Shown: in pieces, positions 16,979 through 26,186 of the stretch
Layout of the letters: each line of letters begins with the position of its first letter
Numbering within the stretch: the first letter of the stretch is position 1
From: Deltaproteobacteria bacterium
Lineage (GTDB): Bacteria; Desulfobacterota; Desulfarculia; Adiutricales; JAGVGV01
Assembly (NCBI GenBank): GCA_015233515.1
Contig: JADFXS010000004.1
Coordinates: 1,375 to 50,255, forward strand
DNA length: 48,881 nucleotides
Direction of reading: 5' to 3'
The notes under the pieces: model-generated
Told to the model about the DNA's origin: nothing
What the model saw: the letters and a program-made list of their open reading frames with translations, nothing else
The model's database searches: none
Position numbers and translations under genes: made by a program

Positions 16979-19639
16979 ATGGCCCGGTCAAGCAGCCTAA
17001 CCGTGAAAAGCCAGCAGTGGCCTATCCCGCCCATAAGTTTCAGGACCTTTTTTAAAACGCTATATTCCGCTCTGACCAGCCTGACGCCGGAAGAATGGGC
17101 CGAGGCCGAACAGACGGCCCTGGCTTCCCTTCCGCGAATATCCAGTGAAGGCGACCCTAAACGGCGGGCCGAGATTCTTATCTGGCGGGCCTTGGTCCGG
17201 GCTTCCCTCGAATTGGTCCGCGAGGTCTCGCCCCTGGCCCTGAGACTCTGGCCCGAAGACCAGGATAAGGCTCTGGACGTCATGGAGTTGACCATCCCCT
17301 ATAGAAATTTCGATCCGGCGGCTTTTCAATCCGACCCCGCCGGCCTCCCGCTGCTGGCCGATATCAAACCGCCTTTCAAGCAATGGTTCGCCAGTTTAAG
17401 CATCGAGGAAGGCCGGCTGGATGCTCTGGTGGACAGACTCAATCCATATTTCCTGTGGACCCTGGACCTGGAAGCGGCCAAGGAAGCGGATATCGCGCCC
17501 TTTCCGGACAAAACAGGCCTCGATCGCGCCTGGCGGTCCTATGAACTTTATATGAAAAAGCAGGTGCACGAACCGGCTTTCTTTCATGAAACCTTTGGGT
17601 TGGCGCAGATTTATATCCCGCTGGCCGTTTGGATTGCCTCCCGCGGCGGCCGGAAAAAAACCGCCGCCGGAAGCCCTTCCGGCCCGGCCAAGCCGCTGGT
17701 GAAGGATCTCTGGCAATATGTGGAATCCTGGTCGGAAACCGGCCGTGAAGATATGGTCCTCCTCAGCGGCCTATCAGGATCGGGCCGAACCTCTTCCGCC
17801 AAAACCCTGACCCTTAACCTGCTCAAAAAAGGGCGGGTCCGCGCCTTTTATGGGCCCTTGTCAAGGATAGCCGCCAGCGGCCCGCTGTTTCAAAACCTGG
17901 CCGAATATGCCTCCTCAAGCGGTTTCTTTCAGGTCGAAAGCATTGAAGAATCGAGCGGACTATATCCTTTGGTCCTGATTCTTGACGGACTTGATGAACT
18001 TCCGACCACCGGTCGTTCCCTGGAGGCCGGCGCTTTGGATCTCCTTGGCCGGCTCCGGTCGGAACTGGACCGTCTGAACCAGGATGGCCGGAGAATCATG
18101 GCCCTGGTCACCACGACGCCCAACCTTTTGGAGGCGATCGAATCCGAACTGCCCGCCGCCTTTACCACCCTGAACCTGCTGCCTTATTTTATACCCGAAG
18201 ATCAGCGCGAGGGATTTTTTGATCCGGACGGTTTGCTGGAACGAAACCTGAGTCAAACCTGGTGGACTATTTACAGCCGGGTTATCGGTCGAGACATGAC
18301 CAAATTCGTGGAATCCCTTCAACGGGTGGGACGTCCAGGCGGCCCTTTGAAAAATCGCCCATTGGCGCACTACTTCCTGGCCTTGGCGCTGGAGCGAGAT
18401 CAGGTCGCCCTTTCGGAGAAAACCGGCCAGACCGAGGCCATTCTGGGCTCCCTGAACGCCTTGCACAAGCTGATATTTGATGAACGCAAACCCTACCGTT
18501 ATCTGTATCCAATCGACCAGAAAGACTTTTTCTCCGCCGTTTTCATCACGGCCACCTCGACGTGGCGCTATAACGGACCAGCTGATCCGGAACAGATAAA
18601 AGCCTTTTTCAAAAAACAACGAATAGAAGCCTGTCTGGAAAATTTCATCGAACTGGCCCGTTCCGGAGTCCTGGGTCTAGTAAAAATCGCCTCGGCTCCC
18701 GGACCTGTCGGACATCACCACCGCCGGATATTCGAATTCGTCCATCCCGGTTTGGCGAAATTTGGTCAGGCCTTGGTGGTTTTAGCCATGCTTCGGGCCT
18801 TAAGGGAAGATCTGGCTCGCCGGAACGTTCAGCCTTTTGTCGGAGCAGACGAGCGCCTGGCTCTTCTGAAGTGGGCTGAACTATGCGGTCCGGGTGAAAT
18901 GGACCTCGAGCTTTTTTCATTGATCAAGACCACGATAGCCAGGGAAAAAGAAGAGGACGTCTCCGTCTGGCAGGATGTCTGTTTGAGCTTGATTGATCAG
19001 GCCCTGGCCGAGGGAATACCAATGGAATCGGCCATGGAGCGTTTGACCTTTCAAGAGCAGACCCGGCAGGCACGCAACGCCGAAGAAGCCCTTTTAGCCG
19101 CGCACTTTGCCTGCGCTCAGGTGTTGGAAAGAACAGGACGGCCGAAATGGCCGGACACTTCCAGCGCATTGGGATGGATTCGCCGCCTGCAGGATCGACG
19201 CGGCGGGAAAGAAGGACGCTTGGCCCTGCGCGCCCTCGGCTTTCTCGATTTCTCCGGCTGCTTTCTGGAAGGACTCGATTTGAGACGGGCCGATTTCACC
19301 CAGGCCGACTTGACCGCCGCCCGGCTGTCTTTGGCCAATCTGGACGAAGCCCGCCTGCATAAGGCCCGGTTGAATGAAGCCGATCTCTCGGAAGCGAGGC
19401 TGCGGAGAGCGGATCTAAGCCTGGCCTATCTTCGTCGGGCCAATCTTCATCGTTGCGACCTGACCGGCGCCAATCTCCACAAAGCCGACTTGAGCGACGC
19501 CGATCTTTCCGGAGCCGATTTCTCCGGAGCCGATCTAAGCCTGGCCGTTCTGACCGGCGCCAATCTCCAGGGCGCGATTTTTACCGGGGCTAATCTTGAT
19601 GCAACCGAGCCGAGGCCGACGGATCGGCCCTTAAAATAA
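16979..19639 (+). CDS. NACHT-like STAND NTPase with C-terminal pentapeptide repeats
   Basis: A protein of 886 residues from ATG 16979 (GGAG 11 bp upstream; the longer frame back to 16835 runs through a family A repeat). The N-terminal 250 residues are helical with no domain I recognise, ending in a segment with ETFGLAQIYIPLAVW just before the NTPase. Walker A is GLSGSGRT (264-271) and Walker B is LILDGLDELP (Asp336), with the D-G-x-D-E form of NACHT ATPases. A helical region follows, then about 25 pentapeptide units (about 757-880) built on A-D/N-L-x-x. There is no signal peptide or transmembrane segment. It is convergent with a T6SS spike cluster, 56 bp from its last gene. It could be an effector, a loading ATPase or a defence NTPase; none is proved. 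Confidence 0.8.
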   Translation: MARSSSLTVKSQQWPIPPISFRTFFKTLYSALTSLTPEEWAEAEQTALASLPRISSEGDPKRRAEILIWRALVRASLELVREVSPLALRLWPEDQDKALDVMELTIPYRNFDPAAFQSDPAGLPLLADIKPPFKQWFASLSIEEGRLDALVDRLNPYFLWTLDLEAAKEADIAPFPDKTGLDRAWRSYELYMKKQVHEPAFFHETFGLAQIYIPLAVWIASRGGRKKTAAGSPSGPAKPLVKDLWQYVESWSETGREDMVLLSGLSGSGRTSSAKTLTLNLLKKGRVRAFYGPLSRIAASGPLFQNLAEYASSSGFFQVESIEESSGLYPLVLILDGLDELPTTGRSLEAGALDLLGRLRSELDRLNQDGRRIMALVTTTPNLLEAIESELPAAFTTLNLLPYFIPEDQREGFFDPDGLLERNLSQTWWTIYSRVIGRDMTKFVESLQRVGRPGGPLKNRPLAHYFLALALERDQVALSEKTGQTEAILGSLNALHKLIFDERKPYRYLYPIDQKDFFSAVFITATSTWRYNGPADPEQIKAFFKKQRIEACLENFIELARSGVLGLVKIASAPGPVGHHHRRIFEFVHPGLAKFGQALVVLAMLRALREDLARRNVQPFVGADERLALLKWAELCGPGEMDLELFSLIKTTIAREKEEDVSVWQDVCLSLIDQALAEGIPMESAMERLTFQEQTRQARNAEEALLAAHFACAQVLERTGRPKWPDTSSALGWIRRLQDRRGGKEGRLALRALGFLDFSGCFLEGLDLRRADFTQADLTAARLSLANLDEARLHKARLNEADLSEARLRRADLSLAYLRRANLHRCDLTGANLHKADLSDADLSGADFSGADLSLAVLTGANLQGAIFTGANLDATEPRPTDRPLK

Positions 19640-19695
19640 TCGGAGCGCCGATCCGGTCAATACCGGTTAGCAAAAAAGGTTATTTTACCAGGGGC

Positions 19696-20100
19696 TCATT
19701 TCAGCAGCAGGACTTTAGTTTGACTGGGGGAAAGATTGGCCCCCATGGCGTTAGGTGCGGAACCGTTCTGACCCGTGGGGCTGGACAGGTGCACGGCAGG
19801 CTGGCCTTCGATAAAAACCGCGGTGCTGCCCATGGTAAAAGTGGTGGGGCCGATGAACATGCCGGAAACCAAGCCGCCGGCTACGCCGCCTTCGTCGCCG
19901 TTGCTCATGGGAATCTGGCTGCCCAGGTGCAAAGCGGGCATGGCGTCGACCAGGACCGCCTTGGCGCAGAGGCCGGGATTGGCCGAACTGCCCATGGACA
20001 TATTGGGATAGGGAATGGGGACCGGCCCCACCGGCGTCGGGGTGTTGCAGGCGTCCGGGACGGCCAGGCATTGACCGCCTTCCATGCACATGGCGAACAT
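19696..20100 (-). CDS. DUF4150 (PAAR-like) spike-tip protein
   Basis: 134 residues, starting MFAMCMEGGQCLAVPDACN and containing TPTPVGPVPIPYPNMSM, then SNGDEGG and GPTTFTMGSTAVFIEGQPAVHL. This is the Gly/Pro-rich DUF4150 pattern, which caps VgrG trimers in T6SS or related contractile injection spikes. It has no extra effector domain, so it would act as a bare tip with cargo supplied by another protein. AAGGAG precedes the ATG. It is the last gene of the minus-strand island, 16 bp after the DUF3540 gene and convergent with the NACHT-like gene. Confidence 0.88.
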   Translation of the reverse strand: MFAMCMEGGQCLAVPDACNTPTPVGPVPIPYPNMSMGSSANPGLCAKAVLVDAMPALHLGSQIPMSNGDEGGVAGGLVSGMFIGPTTFTMGSTAVFIEGQPAVHLSSPTGQNGSAPNAMGANLSPSQTKVLLLK

Positions 20101-20116
20101 ATCGGTCTCCTTTCGA

Positions 20117-20743
20117 TTAGCCCAGGTGGATGGATTCCCCGTCGATCTTGATCGTTTCCTCGGCCGTCAACGACGCCCGCTTGCCCTTCATGAACAAAGA
20201 TCCCTCAACCAGACAGCGCAGGCGACCCAGGCAGGCCTGTTCCAGTTCCTCGATAAATCGAAAGCTTTGCCGCGCCTTTTGGACCACCACTTCCGCCGAG
20301 GTCTCCAACATTTTAATCACCAGGTCCGCCTTGCTCAAGCTGGCGGCCAGGCTTCGGCCCGTCCATTGGAACTCCCGGATTCTGGCGTGGCCCTGAACAG
20401 CTTCAATCTCCAGCCGGGGTGAGGTTAGGTTCAAACCTTGTTCGGCCGCAACCCTGAACGAGCCACCCGGCGTGGTGATGGTCAAGCCGCCGGGAGCCGC
20501 CAGCTCGACCGCTTTGTCTTGGGATCGTTCCAAGATGTTCAAGATATAGCATTCTCCCAGGGGATCGACGGTCAAAAGGACCTTGTCGCCCGCTTCGGGC
20601 TCCATCAGGCAGCCGGCGGCCTTGATCGCCCGGAAAACGCCCAGGCGCGTCTCCACTTCAAAAGTGTCATCCAACCTTCTGGTCGCCAGACCGTGGACGT
20701 GGAACACCGTGTCGACGGTCGAATGAGCCATGGGGATCGGCAT
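20117..20743 (-). CDS. DUF3540 family protein of the T6SS spike island
   Basis: 208 residues. The N-terminal half has RVFRAIK-type strands and LMEPEAGDKVLLTVDPLGECYILNIL, an OB-like barrel that resembles part of the VgrG gp5 region. It is followed by LAAPGGLTITTPGGSFRVAA and LNLTSPRLEIEAVQG, beta-repeats like those of spike tails. DUF3540 proteins occur with DUF2169, DUF4150 and VgrG genes and are thought to be spike accessories; no biochemical role is established that I know of. AGGAG lies 8 bp before ATG 20743. Spacing to its neighbours (44 bp and 16 bp) fits one operon. Confidence 0.82.
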   Translation of the reverse strand: MPIPMAHSTVDTVFHVHGLATRRLDDTFEVETRLGVFRAIKAAGCLMEPEAGDKVLLTVDPLGECYILNILERSQDKAVELAAPGGLTITTPGGSFRVAAEQGLNLTSPRLEIEAVQGHARIREFQWTGRSLAASLSKADLVIKMLETSAEVVVQKARQSFRFIEELEQACLGRLRCLVEGSLFMKGKRASLTAEETIKIDGESIHLG

Positions 20744-20787
20744 GTTGGGAACTCCTAACCATAAGCGCGGTCCGTTGAGACCGGAGA

Positions 20788-23463
20788 TTAAATTTGCAGT
20801 TTAAATACGTCGAACGTACTCCGTTTAAGGTGCGCCCACTGGAAATTGGTTGTTTTATTCATGACCGCTCGAAAAAAATCGGCCATATACAGACTGGCGC
20901 CCTGAAAATCAGCCTGAACCATGCGGGCTTTACGAAAGTGCCCTTTGAAAAAGTCGCCGTGCTGGAGATTTGCGCCGGTCAGATCGGCTTTTTGGAATTT
21001 GGCTTCCCTGGCCGAGACGGCGTCCAGGCCCGCACCGGCCAAAGCACAGCCGGAGAAATCCGCCCGATGCATGGAAGCCCTGGAAAAGCTGGAACCGTTG
21101 AGGCCGGCACCGCTCCAGCAGGCTTGATCCATTTTGGCCCGCGTGAAGGTCGAATGGGGCAATGAGGTTTCAGCATCGGCCCGGCTTTGGGTCAGGTCCG
21201 CGCCTGGGAACATCGCGGCTTGGCCTCGGGCGCCCTTGAAAAAAGCCGAAACGGCCTTGGCTTGATCGAAATTGGCCCGGTCCAGCAACGTCCTGGAGAA
21301 ATCCGCCTTCACCAACCAGGCTTTTTCGAAGTGACTGTCAGTCAGGTCCGAACCGACAAACGAAGTTCTTTCGGCCCGGCTTTCCGTGAAATCTCCGGCC
21401 GGGAGCGAAGCCTCCTCAAAGGAGGCGCCGGTCAGCTTGGCTTGGCGGAATTTAGCCCGGCCGGCTTGGGCCCGATCAAGATCAGCTTCGGATAAATCAG
21501 CGCCGGTGAGATCGGCTTCCGCTAGCGTCGCACCGCTTAACGTCGCTCTTTTCAGATTAGCCTTTTTCAGGTCGGCGGACGAAAAATCCGCTTGCGACAG
21601 GTCGGCTTGATCCAGGTTGGCTTCGACCAAGACCACGTTTTTGAAAATGGCCCGACGGCCGCGGGCGCCTCTAGCCTTGATGGAAGTTAAATCGGCCTGG
21701 GAAAAATCGGCTTCCGAGAAATCAGCCCGGGTCAAATCCGCGCCGGAAAGGTTTGCTCCAACCAGTATGGCTCGGTTCAATTTGGCCGAAGCCAACACGA
21801 CCAAGGACAAGTCCAGACCGGAAAGATCCAGGCCGGTCAGGTCCCATCCGGACATGTCGCGGCCGTTTTCCTTGGCGGTTAGAACGTCGTCAACGGTGTA
21901 AGGCCTTGGGGGAGCGGCTGTTTCCCGGTCCGCGCGGATTTTTTTGACCTGGGCGCGGATTTCCTCGGCTTCGTCCAAGGCGGCGGCGGTTTGCTTTTCC
22001 AAAGAGCCCAGGGACGTCGCGGCGCCGCGGGGAATCTTCCCAGCCAGCTTTTGGGCAAGCTCCCCGGGGGAAACGACCGGCTTTTTAGCGGCTTTGGCTA
22101 ACATGGCCTTCAGGTTGATTCCGGCCGACTTCATGGTTTCCCCGGCTTCTTTTTCCGCTTGGGCGATCAGGTCGTCAGCGACGGCCAATTTGGCTTCCAG
22201 GCTCAGCCCGTCGAAAGGCGATTTCCCCACCGGCGCCAGAACCTTGTTGGGATCATGGCCGGCCTTGATTAACTGCTTGCGGACCATGGCCTCGGCCTGG
22301 GCGATCCGGTCATCAGCCCTGGCCAATCTGGCCGACAGCTCCGGAGGAAGTCCCGCCGGCGGCATGACCAACGGGGGCGGCGGTGGAGGCGGTTCGACCG
22401 GCGGCGCTTGAGGCGTCTCTTCGGCCGGAACCGGCGCCAGCTTTTGTTTCAGCAGTGCGGCGTAATATTCAATGGGCCGCCGTTCTTCCAAGGGTTCCCA
22501 TTCGATTAGAAGGTGCTCGATCTCCCCGGCTTCATCGTCGGCTGTCTCAACCACGGCCCGGAACAGGACTATTCCGGCGTTGGCCCCGGGAAAAAGCCAG
22601 ACTGTTTCCAGGTTGGTCTTGATTTCCACGAAGGAAAGCGCCTCGGATATTTTTTTATTGATGAAGCAGCGGGCCTGGAGCCCGGGCAGCCGGGAAGATA
22701 TCCGGGAGCGATCCGGAGACATGTTGATGGCAGAGACCTTTTCGTCGCCGTGGAAATAACCGTCCAGCCATTGGTCTTCCGGCGCGGCGTTGAAGAAAGT
22801 CCAGTCGAGGTTATCGGGAAAATAAGGCCAGGCCTTTAAAAGCCATTGGCGATCATAGGTCCCGGCTCTTTTAAGGCGGGGAACCCAGGATTCGTTCAAG
22901 GGACCGAAACCGGCCGGCAGGGGCTTGTCCGTGGGGGAGGCTATGGTCCGTCCGGGCAATTCCACGTTGGGCAGGGGTTTGATAATTTCACCAGCGGGAG
23001 TCTGGACAGGGGCCAGCCCCAAGCCCAGGGGATTGCGGTCGAAGCCGGGACCGCCAAAGGCCCGGTTGTAAACAATAGGTATCTGGCTGAAAGGTTCGGG
23101 GGGAGAATACGTTTCCAGCATTCCGGCCACCCGCTTCCATTTCCGGTCGCCGAAGACGACAAGTTTCTTATGGATGCCACCGACGGAAAAAGATACTTCC
23201 ATGCCGGTTGTGGTTTGGCCGGCCGGCGCCCAGGCCCGGCCGGCGATCAGGGCTTCGCCCCTGGGTTTGGGCAGGCCGGTGTCCAGGAATTGGGTTTCGT
23301 GCAGTTCGGCGGCCGCGGCGGCCCAGAAATCTTTTTCGCTTAACAATCGCGGCGTCTCATCCAGGGTGAAGCCACCCAGAATCGCCAGGGACAGGCGCGG
23401 CCGATTTTTATGTTCAACGGTCCGGAATAGAAGGCCCATATTGTCGGGCTTGATTTTTTTCAT
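20788..23463 (-). CDS. DUF2169 - pentapeptide-repeat fusion, T6SS adaptor-like
   Basis: 891 residues. The N-terminal DUF2169 domain (about 1-330) has LAILGGFTLDETPRLLSE, VVFGDRKWKR, IPIVYNRAFGGPGF and YFPDNLDWTFFNAAPEDQW, all landmark segments. A Pro-rich linker (about 355-375, a run of seven prolines) and helical spacers follow, then about 60 pentapeptide units (about 545-885) forming a right-handed beta-helix. DUF2169 proteins act as adaptors or chaperones that bring effectors to VgrG/PAAR spikes. The large pentapeptide solenoid may be the docking surface, since two neighbours carry the same repeat type. ATG 23463 has GAGGT upstream. Confidence 0.88.
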   Translation of the reverse strand: MKKIKPDNMGLLFRTVEHKNRPRLSLAILGGFTLDETPRLLSEKDFWAAAAAELHETQFLDTGLPKPRGEALIAGRAWAPAGQTTTGMEVSFSVGGIHKKLVVFGDRKWKRVAGMLETYSPPEPFSQIPIVYNRAFGGPGFDRNPLGLGLAPVQTPAGEIIKPLPNVELPGRTIASPTDKPLPAGFGPLNESWVPRLKRAGTYDRQWLLKAWPYFPDNLDWTFFNAAPEDQWLDGYFHGDEKVSAINMSPDRSRISSRLPGLQARCFINKKISEALSFVEIKTNLETVWLFPGANAGIVLFRAVVETADDEAGEIEHLLIEWEPLEERRPIEYYAALLKQKLAPVPAEETPQAPPVEPPPPPPPLVMPPAGLPPELSARLARADDRIAQAEAMVRKQLIKAGHDPNKVLAPVGKSPFDGLSLEAKLAVADDLIAQAEKEAGETMKSAGINLKAMLAKAAKKPVVSPGELAQKLAGKIPRGAATSLGSLEKQTAAALDEAEEIRAQVKKIRADRETAAPPRPYTVDDVLTAKENGRDMSGWDLTGLDLSGLDLSLVVLASAKLNRAILVGANLSGADLTRADFSEADFSQADLTSIKARGARGRRAIFKNVVLVEANLDQADLSQADFSSADLKKANLKRATLSGATLAEADLTGADLSEADLDRAQAGRAKFRQAKLTGASFEEASLPAGDFTESRAERTSFVGSDLTDSHFEKAWLVKADFSRTLLDRANFDQAKAVSAFFKGARGQAAMFPGADLTQSRADAETSLPHSTFTRAKMDQACWSGAGLNGSSFSRASMHRADFSGCALAGAGLDAVSAREAKFQKADLTGANLQHGDFFKGHFRKARMVQADFQGASLYMADFFRAVMNKTTNFQWAHLKRSTFDVFKLQI

Positions 23464-23518
23464 GATTGGACCTCGGATCGTCGTTTATTTCGGGCGGTTG
23501 GCGGCATCTTTTCGATTT

Positions 23519-24187
23519 TCAATACATGCCGCTGGAGGTTAGCACTTTCTGGGAATATACGGTTCCGTTGGTCACCAGGTCTCCGGTAGCGATGACTTCG
23601 CCGGTGACGGTGTTATTACCGGTTATGGTGGTCGCGCCGGTGATGCTGGTCACTCCATTGATGGTCACGGCGCCGTTGGTGACCAGGTTGCCGTTGATAG
23701 TCACATTGCCCAAAAGCTCGATGGCCGGAGCGCCGATGGTGACCTTGCCTCCGGCTCCTATTTTGACCCCTGCTCCGCTGGCGATTTCAATCTCGGCTCC
23801 GGCGTTAACACTGATCTTGGCGTCACCCAGCAATTTGATCTCCGCCGCATGCTGGTCGATGAATTCCGGCGTCATAATCATCAGCGTGGTTTCAACACGA
23901 TGAGAAATAATTTCCTTGGCCGATACGATCTCTTCCTTGGCTTTACGAAGCTTGTGCAGCTCCCCTAGTTCGATCAATCCACCCTTTTGCATTTCCACTT
24001 TCAATCCGCCAAAGATACCGATCTCAAAGGGCCCGATGATTTCCAAAACCCCGCCTAAATGGTTATGGTTGAGCAGGCCAAGAACGGTGCTACTTTCCAT
24101 GCCCATGATCATTTCCAACTTCGCGCCGCCGACCTGAACGTCATAATCGCCACGGAAGTTTCCGCCAAATTCCCCTTCCGTGCTCAT
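23519..24187 (-). CDS. Detached C-terminal beta-helix of VgrG (re-initiated ORF)
   Basis: 222 residues starting MSTEGEFGGNFRGDYDVQVGG, then repeated G-x(n)-V/I-G strands and a Thr/Asn/Gly-rich tail (TINGNLVTNGAVTING ...). This is the extended needle seen at the C-terminus of long VgrG proteins. Its ATG lies inside the stop of the upstream vgrG frame (ATGA, 24184-24187) and has GGGAGG upstream. Deleting the 44-bp insertion nearby fuses it exactly in frame with the upstream gene as ...KLHETKGGFW-MSTEGE. I therefore read it as the tail of vgrG, separated by mutation. It may still be made by translational coupling. Confidence 0.8.
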   Translation of the reverse strand: MSTEGEFGGNFRGDYDVQVGGAKLEMIMGMESSTVLGLLNHNHLGGVLEIIGPFEIGIFGGLKVEMQKGGLIELGELHKLRKAKEEIVSAKEIISHRVETTLMIMTPEFIDQHAAEIKLLGDAKISVNAGAEIEIASGAGVKIGAGGKVTIGAPAIELLGNVTINGNLVTNGAVTINGVTSITGATTITGNNTVTGEVIATGDLVTNGTVYSQKVLTSSGMY

Positions 24188-26103
24188 CCAGAAGCCTCCC
24201 TTGGTTTCATGGAGCTCTTTTCCGTAAAGTTAAATATCAAACCGCCTTTTTCATGGAGCTTGGCGTCTTCCTTTGCTTCGTCCTCTTGCTCTTCGGCGGA
24301 CCATTCCTCCCAGTTTTCCTTATCCTCCTGGGTGTGCATCTGAGCATCCCATTCAGGGTCGCCCGAAGTCTTTGGTTCGGGTGATTCCTCGTACGCCTGG
24401 TATTTCTCGTCCCATTCGGGGTCGCCCGAAGTCTTGGGCTCGGGCGATTCCTCGTACGCCTGGTAATTTTTCCCCCACTCGTTCTCTTCCTCGCCCTCCG
24501 GATTTTCGCCGGGGTTGTCGCCTCCAGCATCGTTGTCATTCCACGAGGGTGGGTCGTTTGGGGCGCCCATGCGGAACCAGGTATTGGCCTGCGGGGTTTG
24601 CAGGAGCATCCGCTTGGAACCTTCCAGGTCCTCGAAATGGATTTTGTTCTGTCCGCCGGTAGTGATCCTGGCCGTGGTCTGGTTGGCGGCATTGACCGGG
24701 CTGGGAGTATCGGGGTTGGGCACGGCTCCGGTGATGATCGGGCGATCCGGATCACCGTCGATAAAGGTCAGAAGTACTTCGGTTCCTTTATGCAAGGGGA
24801 AGTGCATGCCGTGATCGGATCCGGCGTAAGGCTGGGCCATGCGCAGGAAAGCCGAGGCCTTGCCGCCGGAACGGCCGGACAGGTCAAAGGGCATGACCAC
24901 TTTATAGCGGCCATGGTCGTCCAGTTCGGCGTATTGCCCGGTGGAGCCGGCCGCGTCGATTTTGGCATTCAAGACACCGTAGATGCGTGGCTTGGGAGTC
25001 AACCGCTCCGAACGATACTGCAGATTCGCGGGAATTGCCTCGAAACTGTTGCGATAATAATTAGTTTCCCGTTCCGCCGTGTCCGCTTTGAGACCGGCGG
25101 TCAGATAAGCGGATTGGGAGCCTTCATGTTCGATCCGGGTGATCAAATAGTTCTGATTGAAAGACTTGCGGAAATGATCGTTGAGTTCGAAGATATACCC
25201 CGGTTTGATATAGGGAACCGCGCTTTCGCCCGTGAAGAGCTGCTCGCGGCAGAGCAGGGCTTCGGCTCTCACCCTGGCCAGGTTGTCACCTTCCTGGGGT
25301 GCGCGGAAATGATCTCCATATATGAAAACTTGTCCCAACCCGCTGTCCGGAGCCACGGCGGCCTGGCCGGTCATTTCCAGGGAAGGACGCCGATAATTGT
25401 AATCCTTGAGGAATATGTTTTGGGGCAGCATGCGCTGACGGCTTCGCCACGATTTGACGACTTCCAGCCGATGGGCCGAATCCAGGCCGGATGGAGGCGA
25501 AAATCTGATTACTCGACCTTGAGGCGGCGCCACATGGGCGACCATGGAATCGGTGAAAATAATTTTCTCACTGTTTTCGGTCTGCTCGAAGAAGTAATAA
25601 ATGCCTTCCCGCTCCATCCAGCGGGACAAGAAATTAAGGTGGCTTTCCTGATATTGGCAAACGTACTCCCAGGGGTGGTAATCGTGCTGGAATCTGAATT
25701 CGTAATCCAGGCCGGTCAGTCCGGCATCGGAGAGAACATCCCGGAAAAAGTCCGGCAACGCCTTGTCCAAGAAGACTTGGTTGTGATGGATGAGGGAGAG
25801 CCGCCAAAATTTGGGAACCAATCTGGCCCGATAGAAATAATAAGGGCCGAAAGCTTGCAGTTGTTCGAACTCGGCCAAAACGCCGTTGAAAAAGACATTC
25901 CCGTCTTCCCTTTTGACGACGAAAACCGCCGTATGCCGCAGTATGGATGCCAAGTCCAGATCCGGCTCTTCCGCCACCAGTTCGATTTCGAATTCGTACG
26001 GCTGGGACAAGCCCTCCGTTCCCTTGAAATTCACGACTCCAAAGGCATCCTCCGGCAGAGCTCGGGAGATGAATAGAAATCTTTCTTCGGTCAGATACCG
26101 CAT
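24184..26103 (-). CDS. vgrG: VgrG (type VI secretion spike protein), C-terminus replaced after a frameshifting insertion
   Basis: 639 residues from ATG 26103 (AGGAGG upstream). The gp27-like hub has YEFEIELVAEE, the hallmark HDYHPWEYVCQYQESHLNFLSRWMEREGIYY split across the first half, and LARVRAEALLC. The gp5 OB domain has YAELDDHGRYKVVMPFD, RMAQPYAG, GMHFPLHKGTEVLLTFIDGD and DRPIITGAVPN, then NKIHFEDLEGSKRM. An acidic tail with two identical 21-residue units follows. After KLHE the frame shifts into an inserted 44-bp segment and ends 21 codons later. The natural protein would have continued into the 222-residue downstream ORF, about 846 residues in all. It forms the trimeric puncturing spike. 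Confidence 0.93.
   Translation of the reverse strand: MRYLTEERFLFISRALPEDAFGVVNFKGTEGLSQPYEFEIELVAEEPDLDLASILRHTAVFVVKREDGNVFFNGVLAEFEQLQAFGPYYFYRARLVPKFWRLSLIHHNQVFLDKALPDFFRDVLSDAGLTGLDYEFRFQHDYHPWEYVCQYQESHLNFLSRWMEREGIYYFFEQTENSEKIIFTDSMVAHVAPPQGRVIRFSPPSGLDSAHRLEVVKSWRSRQRMLPQNIFLKDYNYRRPSLEMTGQAAVAPDSGLGQVFIYGDHFRAPQEGDNLARVRAEALLCREQLFTGESAVPYIKPGYIFELNDHFRKSFNQNYLITRIEHEGSQSAYLTAGLKADTAERETNYYRNSFEAIPANLQYRSERLTPKPRIYGVLNAKIDAAGSTGQYAELDDHGRYKVVMPFDLSGRSGGKASAFLRMAQPYAGSDHGMHFPLHKGTEVLLTFIDGDPDRPIITGAVPNPDTPSPVNAANQTTARITTGGQNKIHFEDLEGSKRMLLQTPQANTWFRMGAPNDPPSWNDNDAGGDNPGENPEGEEENEWGKNYQAYEESPEPKTSGDPEWDEKYQAYEESPEPKTSGDPEWDAQMHTQEDKENWEEWSAEEQEDEAKEDAKLHEKGGLIFNFTEKSSMKPREASG
24205..24260. 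repeat. 44-bp templated insertion in vgrG with 12-bp flanking direct repeats
   Basis: On the minus strand AGCTCCATGAAA occurs at 24260-24249 and again at 24216-24205, exactly 44 bp apart, enclosing 32 bp. Bases 24214-24257 are a perfect 44-bp inverted copy of 26470-26513 in the neighbouring pentapeptide gene. In that gene the sequence is in perfect pentapeptide register, so it is the likely source. Since 44 is not a multiple of 3, the insertion shifts the vgrG frame. Confidence 0.85.
24347..24472 (-). repeat. Tandem 63-bp repeat in the vgrG acidic linker
   Basis: Two adjacent 63-bp units (24347-24409 and 24410-24472) encode YQAYEESPEPKTSGDPEWD twice; they differ at a few bases, mostly synonymous. 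The unit adds 21 residues per copy, so slippage would change linker length without shifting the frame. It lies between the OB domain and the C-terminal needle. Confidence 0.85.
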
Positions 26104-26186
26104 GGCTGCCTCCTGGCGGGCTGCCGCCCCGCTTCCTCGACCGGCGGGGCGTGGTTTGAGTCAGAATGTAACAACCGGCTTCGTTA

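Noticed and set aside
24598..26076. A 492-codon open frame on the + strand opposite vgrG
   Set aside because: It is wholly antisense to a convincing vgrG, lacks a ribosome-binding site and recognisable domains, and is explained by GC-rich codon use in the real gene.
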